A stretch of 64,000 nucleotides of DNA from Planctomycetota bacterium. Its GTDB lineage: Bacteria; Planctomycetota; Brocadiia; Brocadiales; Brocadiaceae. Below, in pieces: positions 19,459-27,792 of this stretch. Under the pieces are notes generated by a model, which worked only from the letters and a program-made list of their open reading frames with translations, ran no database searches and was not told where the DNA came from. The stretch's first letter is position 1, and every line of letters begins with the position of its first letter. Position numbers and translations under genes: made by a program. Location: NCBI GenBank assembly GCA_016188675.1, contig JACPHJ010000104.1, positions 1 to 64,000 on the forward strand, written 5' to 3'.

Positions 19459-20874
19459 CATTTTTTGTAACTCACTCCACCATTCGTTTGCAATAATATT
19501 CCAGTCATAAAATTGCTCAATGCGGGACCGGGCGCCTTGGCTAAGACGCTGCCACGCTGCATCACTGTTCAATAGGTCAACCACAACTTCGACAAAGCAA
19601 CGTTCAAATTCAGAAGTATGGGGATCCCCTGGTACAAGACGTCCGCTCACATTATCAAGCACTGTCTCCGGTAAAGCAGCCAGGGTGCTTGTAACTACCG
19701 GTGTTCCGGAAGCCTGTGATTCGATGGCGGCAATACACGAGGTTTCACGCCAGGTACTGGGATACACCATCAGACGTGCAAGGGACATCTCTGCAGCAAG
19801 AGCTGCTTTAGGTAAACTTCCCCGCACATATACTCCCGGCTGTTGCGTCATTTGCCATATAGAGTCATCAGATTTATCATCAGGTAAACAATAGGTATAT
19901 ATGTAGAGTTCTGCATCCGGAACTCGCTGACGGATGTAAGGAAACAGTTTCAACAGCACGTCCAATCCCCGATCCGGACGACTCACATATATGAGGCGAT
20001 GACGGTTCCTTTCCTTACCAGGCTTGAACATCTCTAAATCAACACCGTTACGTGTTAAGGAGAAATGTTCAACTGGGATATCAAAGTGGCGCGACCATGC
20101 GTCTCTCTGCCAACGACTAATAGCAAAAATACGGTCTATGGGCAAACGGGCTGGACATTCACTTTCTAAAAATGGAACATTCACATCATCATGTATCCAA
20201 AGGATGCGTAACTGTGCCTGTAAATCAGTCTTAAAAGGCCGTAACGAGCGGGAGGAAATGAACACCGGCAATTTGTACAGCTTCCGGCAAAGGTGGAAAT
20301 CAACGAGATCATCGTAACGTACACCATCATAGGTACCCGGTTGTTCACAATTACAAAAGACGCGTACCCGAATTCCCTTTGCTGCCAGAGCACGGGCAAT
20401 ATAAATGAGAGCGCTCTCGCTTCCCCCCAGCCCTTTTTCACCTAGTGTTCCACCGTGAAATGAATACCCGCCAGTATAAAATACAACATCCGACTCGTCG
20501 GCAACGGGTGATTGACCCATGGACAACACAGCCGCCTTTGCCCCTTCGTAAGCCAAAGGAAATTCGACATTACGGGCAATTGCATTACGAAATGCCTGAT
20601 ATGCTTCCTTATAGCATCCGGATTGTAAATATAACTGTCCCAGATAATAATGTGGATTTGCGAAAGACGGGTCAGCATCAATACTACGATGTATTAAGGC
20701 CAGAGCACGATCTCTTTGCCCGATCTGATTAACAACTACTGCGGCGTTAAAAAGGGCTCGTGGTTCATCATGATAGGCTTGAAGGATTTCCTCAAAAACA
20801 GAAAGCGCCTGATGGAATTTGCCTAGTCCCGCAAGCTCGATACCTTGACGTAAAGATTCTTCAAGAATCATCAT
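19432..20874 (-). CDS. TPR-glycosyltransferase family 1 (GT-B) fusion
   Basis: About 480 residues. TPRs fill the first 130; a GT-B group 1 enzyme follows (GGSESALIYIARALAAKG acceptor-side motif, YVSRPDRGLD linker, and a donor-site E-x7-E region around SCIAAIESQASGTP). The ATG at 20874 or 20871 is preferred over an upstream GTG that overlaps the AAAGG ribosome site. It is downstream of, and likely co-transcribed with, the GT2-TPR gene at 20892 (11-17 bp gap). A FlmG-like flagellin glycosyltransferase role is plausible given fliS and fliC on either side. Confidence 0.87.
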   Translation of the reverse strand: MMILEESLRQGIELAGLGKFHQALSVFEEILQAYHDEPRALFNAAVVVNQIGQRDRALALIHRSIDADPSFANPHYYLGQLYLQSGCYKEAYQAFRNAIARNVEFPLAYEGAKAAVLSMGQSPVADESDVVFYTGGYSFHGGTLGEKGLGGSESALIYIARALAAKGIRVRVFCNCEQPGTYDGVRYDDLVDFHLCRKLYKLPVFISSRSLRPFKTDLQAQLRILWIHDDVNVPFLESECPARLPIDRIFAISRWQRDAWSRHFDIPVEHFSLTRNGVDLEMFKPGKERNRHRLIYVSRPDRGLDVLLKLFPYIRQRVPDAELYIYTYCLPDDKSDDSIWQMTQQPGVYVRGSLPKAALAAEMSLARLMVYPSTWRETSCIAAIESQASGTPVVTSTLAALPETVLDNVSGRLVPGDPHTSEFERCFVEVVVDLLNSDAAWQRLSQGARSRIEQFYDWNIIANEWWSELQKMLDTRKRII

Positions 20875-20891
20875 CAACACCTTTTTTTCTA

Positions 20892-22094
20892 TTATTCATG
20901 ATTACAACACAAGGCAAGGCCGCGTTGAGCGCCTTCCAGAGATGGTTGAATTGCCAGGGCACGTTCGAACATAGTTCTGGCCTCAATCAAGTCTCCACAC
21001 AGGAAACGACAATTCCCTAAGAGCAAATACGGTAACGCAATTGAAGAATTGTACTCAAGAGACCGGATAAATTCCCCTTCGGCGCCTTGATAATCACCCG
21101 TTGCAGTGCGGCAACTGCCTAGCTCCAGATAAACCTGAGCCATATTCAGATTTACACTGGGAAACACACGCTCTTCACCTTTTGCAATTCGTACAACATT
21201 CTCAAGATGCCGGATCGCTGTATTAAACTCCTTATCGGAAACAGCCAAGGTTGCTAATATATAGTCAGATAAGGGATTGTTAGGTTCAAAAGTTGTGATC
21301 TGTCGCGCATGATGCGCTGTTCTTGCACTATCTCCTGATTCCAGGTACAGTTTGGCCAGATTCAGGTGTACCTGAGCTATGAGTTCGCGCTTGATAGAAC
21401 CGTCGTCTTTCGACAGCGCACAATGAAAGGAATGAAGCGCCATATCCCGTTGTCCAAGTTCCCGGTATGTCATCCCCAAATTAAAATAAATAAATGGATC
21501 GTCTGGCGCCCGTTTCGCTTCAATTAGTAGACAATTGAGATTCCGTTCAGCCCGGCGTAGCTTTTTCTCTCCTGTAGCAGCGTAAGCCCAGTGATGAATT
21601 ACGATATCTGTGCGTAATACAGCGCCACCCAAACGTTCTATTGAGGGGAGAATCTGTTCATGAATTACTCCTTCAAACCGAATATCGGGATGACGCCTGA
21701 AAATCCGGCAGTACTCACTGTAAAAAGCAGTAACAATATTCTCCGCTTGTTGAGGAATGCACTGACGCACGGTAACACCGAATATATCCTTTTGGCTGAT
21801 TGCCTGGCGAATCTTGGCGGCATTTCCGGCACCAACCACCTCATCGGCATCAATGTAAAGAATCCAGTCACCTTTAGCATGGCGCAACGACTCGTTACGG
21901 GCGGCTGAAAAGTCTCCTACCCAGGGAAAATAATACACCTGCGCCCCGTATTTGCGCGCTATCTCTACGGTATCATCATCTGAACCGGTATCAACAACAA
22001 CAATTTCATCAACAAAAGGACGAAGGCTTTCAAGACAGCTCGGAAGAAGAACTGCTTCGTTTTTTACTATGAGACAGGCAGAAAGGCGCACCAT
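20892..22094 (-). CDS. GT2 glycosyltransferase-TPR fusion
   Basis: 400 residues: GT2 domain at about 1-225 (LSACLIVKNEA, VVDTGSDDDT, YIDADEV) and TPRs to the end. Same design as the genes at 11831 and 13541 but on the opposite strand and higher in G+C (more GC-ending codons), suggesting a separate origin. It sits between the second flagellin and the TPR-GT1 gene. Confidence 0.87.
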   Translation of the reverse strand: MVRLSACLIVKNEAVLLPSCLESLRPFVDEIVVVDTGSDDDTVEIARKYGAQVYYFPWVGDFSAARNESLRHAKGDWILYIDADEVVGAGNAAKIRQAISQKDIFGVTVRQCIPQQAENIVTAFYSEYCRIFRRHPDIRFEGVIHEQILPSIERLGGAVLRTDIVIHHWAYAATGEKKLRRAERNLNCLLIEAKRAPDDPFIYFNLGMTYRELGQRDMALHSFHCALSKDDGSIKRELIAQVHLNLAKLYLESGDSARTAHHARQITTFEPNNPLSDYILATLAVSDKEFNTAIRHLENVVRIAKGEERVFPSVNLNMAQVYLELGSCRTATGDYQGAEGEFIRSLEYNSSIALPYLLLGNCRFLCGDLIEARTMFERALAIQPSLEGAQRGLALCCNHE

Positions 22095-22136
22095 GTGATC
22101 ACCCTGTGTTTCATTATTTTAACCAATTCCTAAAAA

Positions 22137-22170
22137 AGATGACCGTTTTACATGAGCAAAACGGTCATCT
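22137..22170 (-). terminator. Terminator hairpin after fliC2
   Basis: AGATGACCGTTTT and AAAACGGTCATCT form a perfect 13-bp stem with an 8-nt loop. It is downstream of the minus-strand flagellin, with A-runs left of it that give a U-tract in the minus-strand transcript. Confidence 0.8.
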
Positions 22171-22208
22171 TAAATAATCGTCCATCAAATTGTATATTAA
22201 GTAAATAT

Positions 22209-23123
22209 TTATTTGAATAGAGCCAGTATCGCCTGAGGCCCTGTATTTGCCTGGGCAAGCATTGCACTGGCGGTCTGCTGTAATATCTGCAGCTTAGTCG
22301 CTTCCAGTTGTTCATAAGCCATGTCGGCATCTTCTATACGACTCCTCGCTGCTTCGGTGTTCGTCTTGGCAACAGTCAAGCTTGTCTCCTGGTACGTCAA
22401 CCTGTTCACTACTGACCCAATGTAGCTCAATGCCTCAGATACATCCGCTATAGCGGTATCAATCCTACTCATTAATACCTGTGCGGACGCCGATGAACCG
22501 ACCAGCGAGCCGGCAAGCATGCCGGTGCTGACCGAAACGTTTAAGCCGGAAGAAGAAAAACCTTTGGTCGAAGCGGCTGAATCAAAGCTGACGTTGGCCT
22601 TTGCAAGCAAATCAAACTTCATAATATCATTTGTGGTGCTTGATCCTGCGCCGATCTGGAACTTAAACAAACCACTTGCGCTTGAGACGCCGGTTGTAGC
22701 AGCGCCGCTGAATATTGTCTTGTCGTTCCACCTGGCCTGATTCACCTCAAGGTCGATCTGGTCGGTTAATTTGACCAGTTCTCCCTTGATAGCAGTGCGC
22801 TCTGCAGTGCCCAGTGAGTCATCGGCTGCCTGACTGGTCTTTGTTTTCATCTGGGTCAGGATATCAACGATGTTGCTTAAATGGCCTTCAGCAACTGCTA
22901 TAAGGTTTTTGGCCGAACCGATATTATTTAATGCCTGACCGAGACCCTCTGCACGGGAATTAAATTTTTTGGCAATAGAGTAGCCGGCCGCATCATCTCC
23001 GGCGTTATTGATTCTTTTGCCCGTTGCCAGCCGTAATTGAGCAACAGACAGCCGATTACCGACATCATTCAGCGACTTCAGCGCATTTAATGCGCCAATG
23101 TTTGTATTAATTCTTGATCCCAT
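22209..23123 (-). CDS. fliC: Flagellin (copy 2)
   Basis: 304 residues, 275 identical to copy 1. The termini are typical (RINTNIGALNALKSL; LAQANTGPQAILALF), and substitutions gather in the short central domain and the last residues. The ribosome site AACAAGGAGGTTTAATT is the same as copy 1. Unlike copy 1, no sigma-28 element with correct spacing is found upstream, so the two are probably expressed differently. It could be a minor or conditional filament subunit. Confidence 0.96.
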   Translation of the reverse strand: MGSRINTNIGALNALKSLNDVGNRLSVAQLRLATGKRINNAGDDAAGYSIAKKFNSRAEGLGQALNNIGSAKNLIAVAEGHLSNIVDILTQMKTKTSQAADDSLGTAERTAIKGELVKLTDQIDLEVNQARWNDKTIFSGAATTGVSSASGLFKFQIGAGSSTTNDIMKFDLLAKANVSFDSAASTKGFSSSGLNVSVSTGMLAGSLVGSSASAQVLMSRIDTAIADVSEALSYIGSVVNRLTYQETSLTVAKTNTEAARSRIEDADMAYEQLEATKLQILQQTASAMLAQANTGPQAILALFK

Positions 23124-23360
23124 AATTAAACCTCCTTGTTAAAAATTTATCATAAACTTTTCACAATTCCATTTGACCAGAAGAGAGCCCGAAACGTAAG
23201 GGCTTATCCTAAGTACAGCATCTGCAAACACGAAATTTTTTACAGAAACAACCACAAGATTTCATGCACATTTTTACTCTATCATATATATAGGCTCGTA
23301 ATAAACTTGCTTAAGCAGAACTTAAGAAATAACCAGGCGCCGGCGGTCATTCTTTGTATA

Positions 23361-25049
23361 CTACCCGGCAAATTCAACTACAGCATGATGGCCTTCAACG
23401 GGTTCTTTGCAGGCACTGACTTGTAAAAAATCAATAAACTCTTTTAATATCTCTTTATCAAAGCTCCCCTCCATTCCCTTTATCATATTTTGTAAAACGT
23501 TAAAAGCCGCTTTTGAATCGTTTATTGTATTCCTGGACATCTGCATTTCAAATTCGTCTAAGATACGGGCTATACGGCTATAATAATGAATTTCTTCACC
23601 CTTCAAGCTCTCCGGGTACCCCTTCCCGTTATACAGTTCATGGTGCTGCCGTGCAATCAGACATGCTTCCGCAGCCATATTGCCGCTGTTGGAGAGTAAA
23701 ATAAAACCCAGATCGGGGTGTTTTCTCATCTGTTCTCTTTCTTCTTTTGTTAGTGTTTCCAAATCCTTTTTTGTCATAGAATGGTCTATCTTCGTTTTCC
23801 CTATATCATGCAGCAACAGGCCGGTGCCTAATGCCAAAAGATCGCTCACGGGCATTTCGAGATAATACCCAAAGAGCAATCCCAGGATGGCGGTGTTTAC
23901 CGAATGCCTGAATACGTTTCTGTCGTATATCAACGTTTTCATCAGGTCCGAACAAATTTCTTTGTCCTTCAATACCAAATCGAGCGCGACGGTGGTCCAA
24001 TCTTTTGCCCTTTCAACGGCAACACCGACACTCAACTCCTTCATTGCATCCGTCATCATATTTATCGCGACTTCGTAGACAATATGCATTCGTTCCTGCA
24101 GCGTTGCCATTTCATCGCGAACAACATGCTCAAGATTTGTCTCCATGTACCGCAGATATTGCCCGGTGCCGTTCTTGGCAACGTAGATTTTATTAATATT
24201 TTTCTTTACAAAGGATTCTTTCCGTTCATCCTCAAACAGCTTGCTGCCCTTGCAATACAACAGATATTTAATTTCTTCATTCACTGCCGTTTGCAAATAG
24301 AGGTCACATCCTGCGAAGGCGCCGGTTTTTATGCTCCTTAAGGTTACGGGCAAATACTTATGTTTTTCATCATAGTAGGTAGACGTAAAGCGGTCCAGCT
24401 TGTTAGGATTTTTGAGTCTCTCATACAAGTCGGTATTCCTGATGGCGATAGCCACATACGCTGCAATCGTCTCCAGGAAACGCACATCGTTCTCCGTATA
24501 CGTATCGCCTGACTTCTTGCTATTTACGCTTATTACACCAACCACCCTGCCCCGCGCCTTAACGGGGACACATATCACAGTTTTCCCAAGATACCACCTG
24601 AATTGTTGTTTGTTAAACCGCTGGTCGTTTTCAATATCATCGATAACCAAATGTTTCCCGCCTTTTATAACCCATCCGATTGCCCCATCCCCTACTTTGA
24701 ACACCGTATCATTTGCCACGTGGCTGGGCAGCCCTTTTGCAGCCTTCAACTGCACTTCATCTCCATTGACTAATACAATCATCCCGGACAAACTGCCGGT
24801 CCCACAGACAGTAATATTATTGACCAGCGGAAATATCCTCTCCAGATCCAGCACAGAAGTCAAAGCATGTCCGATTTCCTTGAGATTTAGCTCCTTCAGA
24901 CTGTCATAAGACTCGTCCATTAATTTGTCAGTACTACGCGGATGATGTAAGAGATAATATAATTTAGCGAGACATCTGATATCATTCAGCGTATCCTGAA
25001 CTACCTTCAAATCTTCCCTGACTGTTTGATTCAACATATTTGTTGTCAT
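23361..25049 (-). CDS. GAF-HD-GYP c-di-GMP phosphodiesterase (probable)
   Basis: 562 residues. A GAF domain covers about 55-205. A middle module at about 220-380 (paralogous to the start of the 25262 protein) follows, and an HD-GYP domain ends the protein: HDIGKTKI near 416, KHPDLG, QHHELYNGKGYP, and a later Asp (ARILDEF). The metal-ligand pattern is complete although the IVDVYDA segment is unusual. Expected to hydrolyse c-di-GMP in the cytoplasm. GGGGATAATTGCT precedes the ATG, and a sigma-54 site lies 56 bp upstream, linking it to flagellar control. Confidence 0.88.
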   Translation of the reverse strand: MTTNMLNQTVREDLKVVQDTLNDIRCLAKLYYLLHHPRSTDKLMDESYDSLKELNLKEIGHALTSVLDLERIFPLVNNITVCGTGSLSGMIVLVNGDEVQLKAAKGLPSHVANDTVFKVGDGAIGWVIKGGKHLVIDDIENDQRFNKQQFRWYLGKTVICVPVKARGRVVGVISVNSKKSGDTYTENDVRFLETIAAYVAIAIRNTDLYERLKNPNKLDRFTSTYYDEKHKYLPVTLRSIKTGAFAGCDLYLQTAVNEEIKYLLYCKGSKLFEDERKESFVKKNINKIYVAKNGTGQYLRYMETNLEHVVRDEMATLQERMHIVYEVAINMMTDAMKELSVGVAVERAKDWTTVALDLVLKDKEICSDLMKTLIYDRNVFRHSVNTAILGLLFGYYLEMPVSDLLALGTGLLLHDIGKTKIDHSMTKKDLETLTKEEREQMRKHPDLGFILLSNSGNMAAEACLIARQHHELYNGKGYPESLKGEEIHYYSRIARILDEFEMQMSRNTINDSKAAFNVLQNMIKGMEGSFDKEILKEFIDFLQVSACKEPVEGHHAVVEFAG

Positions 25050-25104
25050 AGCAATTATCCCCTGGAATTAATGGCGAACACAAAAGTAATTAATTATTAT
25101 ATCA

Positions 25105-25120
25105 AGCAATATAAGTGCCA
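25105..25120 (-). promoter_or_regulatory. Sigma-54 promoter of the GAF-HD-GYP gene
   Basis: On the minus strand TGGCACTTATATTGCT, a full match to TGGCAC-N5-TTGCW with GG-N10-GC spacing, 56 bp before the ATG at 25049. Confidence 0.82.
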
Positions 25121-25254
25121 AATTATTTCCTAAATAACTTCTTGATGAATATACTATTAAATACTGATACTTTCATAAGTTATACCCTGCAAGACTGCAA
25201 CCATAGCCACAGTAACGTGGTTTAATAATTAAACAACCATTTTCCAGGGTGTAA

Positions 25255-25282
25255 ATATTTCCTATACAGACATAGGAAATAT
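25255..25282 (-). terminator. Hairpin at the end of the HD-GYP gene (possible terminator)
   Basis: ATATTTCCTAT and ATAGGAAATAT pair over 11 bp with a 6-nt loop. The stem overlaps the stop codon of the gene ending at 25262. It is AT-rich and lacks a long T-run, so termination is uncertain. Confidence 0.4.
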
Positions 25283-26269
25283 CTTCTTACTCTTCTGATA
25301 CTGCTTTTCGCCACCCGAACCAAGGAACAGTATAAAATCCTTGAAAAGTTTCCCGTCAAAGCTACCTTCCATCTCATCATTCATGATCTTCAATGCCGAA
25401 AATGGCTTTCTGGCATCGGCATATGACCTTTTCGTTGTTAGGGCATCATATACGTCTATGATGCATGCCATTTTACCGTATTTGTGGATTGCATCACCCT
25501 TTAACCCATTTGGATAGCCTTTTCCGCTATATTTTTCATGATGCTGCATGATGGGGAAGAAACTTGCGCTGTCAACACAACCTGTTTGTTTTAGAATATC
25601 AGCGCCCAACTCTACATGCATTTTAATCATTGCAAACTCCTCATCGTTCAGCCTTTCCTTTTTATTAATTATGTCCGGGTCAACCTGCGTTTTACCCACG
25701 TCGTGCAACAACAATCCGGTTCCAAAGGCCTGCATCTCATTGCCATCAAAGCCTAAATATTTTGCAAACAACAGTCCCAATACCGACACATTTACTGAAT
25801 GCGTATAGGTATAATAATCATGAGAAATCATATTAACCATATTTGAATAGGCGCCTTTACTCTTCATAACAAAGTCAATGGTATTTGATACCCAATTCTT
25901 CGATCGTGCCACTTGTTCACCAGAACGCGGATCTTCAAAAACATCGGTCATAATGTTTTTGGCTACATCGTACACTATATATGCCTTTTCTTTTATATCT
26001 ACCCTGTTATCGTTAATAATGTGTTTTAGACTAGATTCAACATATTTTAAATATATCTTTTGATCTTCTTTTCGTATAAACAATCTTCTTATTTGATGTC
26101 TTTGCAAATCTTCGATTTTGTCCGATTTCACAACGCTCGTTCCGCTACAATATAATACGTATCGAACTTCGTTATTTACGTGATTTTGCAAATAAAGGTC
26201 ACATCCCACCACGGTATCAACACGGATTGCACTCAATGTTGTCGGTATATATTCCACTAGTCCATTCAT
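25262..26269 (-). CDS. HD-GYP c-di-GMP phosphodiesterase
   Basis: 335 residues: an N-terminal module (about 1-125) of the kind also found in the middle of the 23361 protein, then HD-GYP with THSVNV, HDVGKTQVD near 191, KMHVELG, QHHEKYSGKGYP and IIDVYDALTTKR. All canonical metal and GYP residues are present, so c-di-GMP hydrolysis is expected. It follows the small charged protein by 6 bp and the sigma-28 gene, so it is part of the fliA operon. Confidence 0.9.
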   Translation of the reverse strand: MNGLVEYIPTTLSAIRVDTVVGCDLYLQNHVNNEVRYVLYCSGTSVVKSDKIEDLQRHQIRRLFIRKEDQKIYLKYVESSLKHIINDNRVDIKEKAYIVYDVAKNIMTDVFEDPRSGEQVARSKNWVSNTIDFVMKSKGAYSNMVNMISHDYYTYTHSVNVSVLGLLFAKYLGFDGNEMQAFGTGLLLHDVGKTQVDPDIINKKERLNDEEFAMIKMHVELGADILKQTGCVDSASFFPIMQHHEKYSGKGYPNGLKGDAIHKYGKMACIIDVYDALTTKRSYADARKPFSALKIMNDEMEGSFDGKLFKDFILFLGSGGEKQYQKSKKIFPMSV

Positions 26270-26275
26270 TTTATT

Positions 26276-26548
26276 CTATGCCTCGATGTCAATTATTTTT
26301 CCACACCGATTTTCTTCAGGGTGTGTCTCATCCGGCTCTTTACGCTCGATTCCTCGCAAATCATCGGCTGTTTTCTGCTCAATACATGAAATTGGTTTCT
26401 TGCAAACCTTATCCTCTTTCTTGCCGTCCTTTTTCTTCCGCTTATCAAAATTAAAATATCCACCTGGCTTCCTATCATCATCGGTCTTTCTAACAGAAGA
26501 ACATCTAAAAAGGGGCTCTTCATGAATACGTTCGATATTATCAGACAT
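26276..26548 (-). CDS. Small highly charged protein in the fliA operon, function unknown
   Basis: 90 residues, Lys/Asp/Glu-rich, probably disordered, ending GKIIDIEA. No domain recognised. AGGTGAGCAT gives a ribosome site for the ATG at 26548; it lies 29 bp after fliA and 6 bp before the HD-GYP gene, which supports it as a real gene over the overlapping frame at 26293-26556. Small proteins ending in an IDI-type tail do occur in flagellar operons, but no role can be assigned. Confidence 0.6.
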   Translation of the reverse strand: MSDNIERIHEEPLFRCSSVRKTDDDRKPGGYFNFDKRKKKDGKKEDKVCKKPISCIEQKTADDLRGIERKEPDETHPEENRCGKIIDIEA

Positions 26549-26577
26549 ATGCTCACCTGGATAATATGAGTGAGGCT

Positions 26578-27342
26578 TTAGCAGGCACTTAGTGAAATCT
26601 TATTCATTCTTGCCCGAAGCAAGAATAACGCCCGATGGTGAAGCTGAGATACCCTTGACTCTGAAATGCCTATCAATTGACTAATTTCCTTCAGCATTAG
26701 ATCCTCATAGTAATACAGTGTAATCACCAGTCTTTCCCGTTTTGGTAATTCTGCAATGGCATTAGCCAATAAAGTTTTTTCTTCCTGTGTTTCCAAATGG
26801 CTTAACGGGTCATTAACCTTGGGATCCTTAATTTGCTGATTTCTGTCGTCTCTTGAATTGTCTTCGGATTTTTGATTATACTCTTCCAGAGAAAGGAACG
26901 TACTAAAACTAATTTCCGCCAGTAATTTATCCCACTCCGTAGGATTTATTTTTAGCACCGCTGCAATCTCATCAGCCCGGGGCGGCCTGTTTAGCTTTTG
27001 TTCCAATGAAATGTACGTATCTCTAACCATTGTTGCCTTATCCCGCACAGAACGAGGCAGCCAGTCTTGAGACCTTAAGTAATCTAAAATTGCGCCGCGA
27101 ATACGGGAAATAGCGTATGTGCCGAATTTTGTATCCTTCTTTGAATCATACTTTTCCGATGCCTCTATTAACCCCAGAATGCCGTACTCTATAAGATCCT
27201 CTTTGTCTACAAAAGGTGGTAAATATATTATAATTTTACCTACCACATATTTAACCAGTGAAAGGTATTCTATGATTAATTTATCACGCTTCATTAAATC
27301 TACCCGTGTATAGCTCGATTTTGCTTTAGTTACCGTACCCAT
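26578..27342 (-). CDS. fliA: RNA polymerase sigma-28 factor (FliA/WhiG type)
   Basis: Directs late flagellar transcription. 254 residues with region 2 (LVKYVVGKII, EDLIEYGILGLIEA, FGTYAISRIRGAILDYLR), region 3 (LPRSVRDKA...) and region 4 (LPKRERLVITLYYYEDLMLKEI, SESRVSQLHHRAL). The RIRGAILDYLR stretch separates it from housekeeping sigmas. AAGGGGAAACGAAA precedes the ATG. Two matching promoters are in the window (fliC1, flgM), and its inhibitor FlgM is at 57141. Confidence 0.96.
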   Translation of the reverse strand: MGTVTKAKSSYTRVDLMKRDKLIIEYLSLVKYVVGKIIIYLPPFVDKEDLIEYGILGLIEASEKYDSKKDTKFGTYAISRIRGAILDYLRSQDWLPRSVRDKATMVRDTYISLEQKLNRPPRADEIAAVLKINPTEWDKLLAEISFSTFLSLEEYNQKSEDNSRDDRNQQIKDPKVNDPLSHLETQEEKTLLANAIAELPKRERLVITLYYYEDLMLKEISQLIGISESRVSQLHHRALFLLRARMNKISLSAC

Positions 27343-27522
27343 TTTCGTTTCCCCTTAAATAAATAGCTACAGTCGATATTTAACCATAAATATATCATTT
27401 TCCTGTTCACTCTGCCGTACTACAACTCTATACCATTTATTACACGTAACAGTTCAGTCGACCTTAAATACATGCAGAATTACAACCCCCTAGCACCCTG
27501 TGATCGCTTACAAATTGATGCC

Positions 27523-27789
27523 TTATTTATTATTTTTTCCCATAGTTCGATCAATTTTATGAGACACAGGTTCTTGTGTTTGGCCAACACCATCGGGTGA
27601 AACCGTTTTTGCCACACCTAAAATATATTTGACGAACAAACTACTTAAGATTCCAACGATAATCGTTATTACCACGCTCCTTATGGCCAGTATAGGTAAT
27701 GATACGCCTGACATCAGCCCTAAAAAACAAGACGAAAAGAACACGATTACAATAATATATATACGCCCCCTGCCTAATAGTTCATCCAT
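27523..27789 (-). CDS. Small two-TM membrane protein of the flhG operon, function unknown
   Basis: 88 residues with two hydrophobic helices at about 11-30 and 33-58, then a polar tail of about 30 residues. It starts 3 bp after flhG ends, so translation is coupled. No family is recognised. It could tether or modulate FlhG at the membrane, but this is only inferred from adjacency. Confidence 0.6.
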   Translation of the reverse strand: MDELLGRGRIYIIVIVFFSSCFLGLMSGVSLPILAIRSVVITIIVGILSSLFVKYILGVAKTVSPDGVGQTQEPVSHKIDRTMGKNNK

Positions 27790-27792
27790 CCA

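Noticed and set aside
23124-23360. Sigma-28 or sigma-54 site for fliC2
   Set aside because: TTATCC and TTATCA motifs are present, but none has the other element at correct spacing.
26293-26556. 87-codon minus-strand ORF overlapping the charged protein
   Set aside because: The frame at 26276-26548 has the better ribosome site and spacing to its neighbours; this one is a shadow frame.
27453-27492. Sigma-54-like site before fliA
   Set aside because: Spacing fits (GG-N10-GC), but -24 is GGGTTG; too weak to call.
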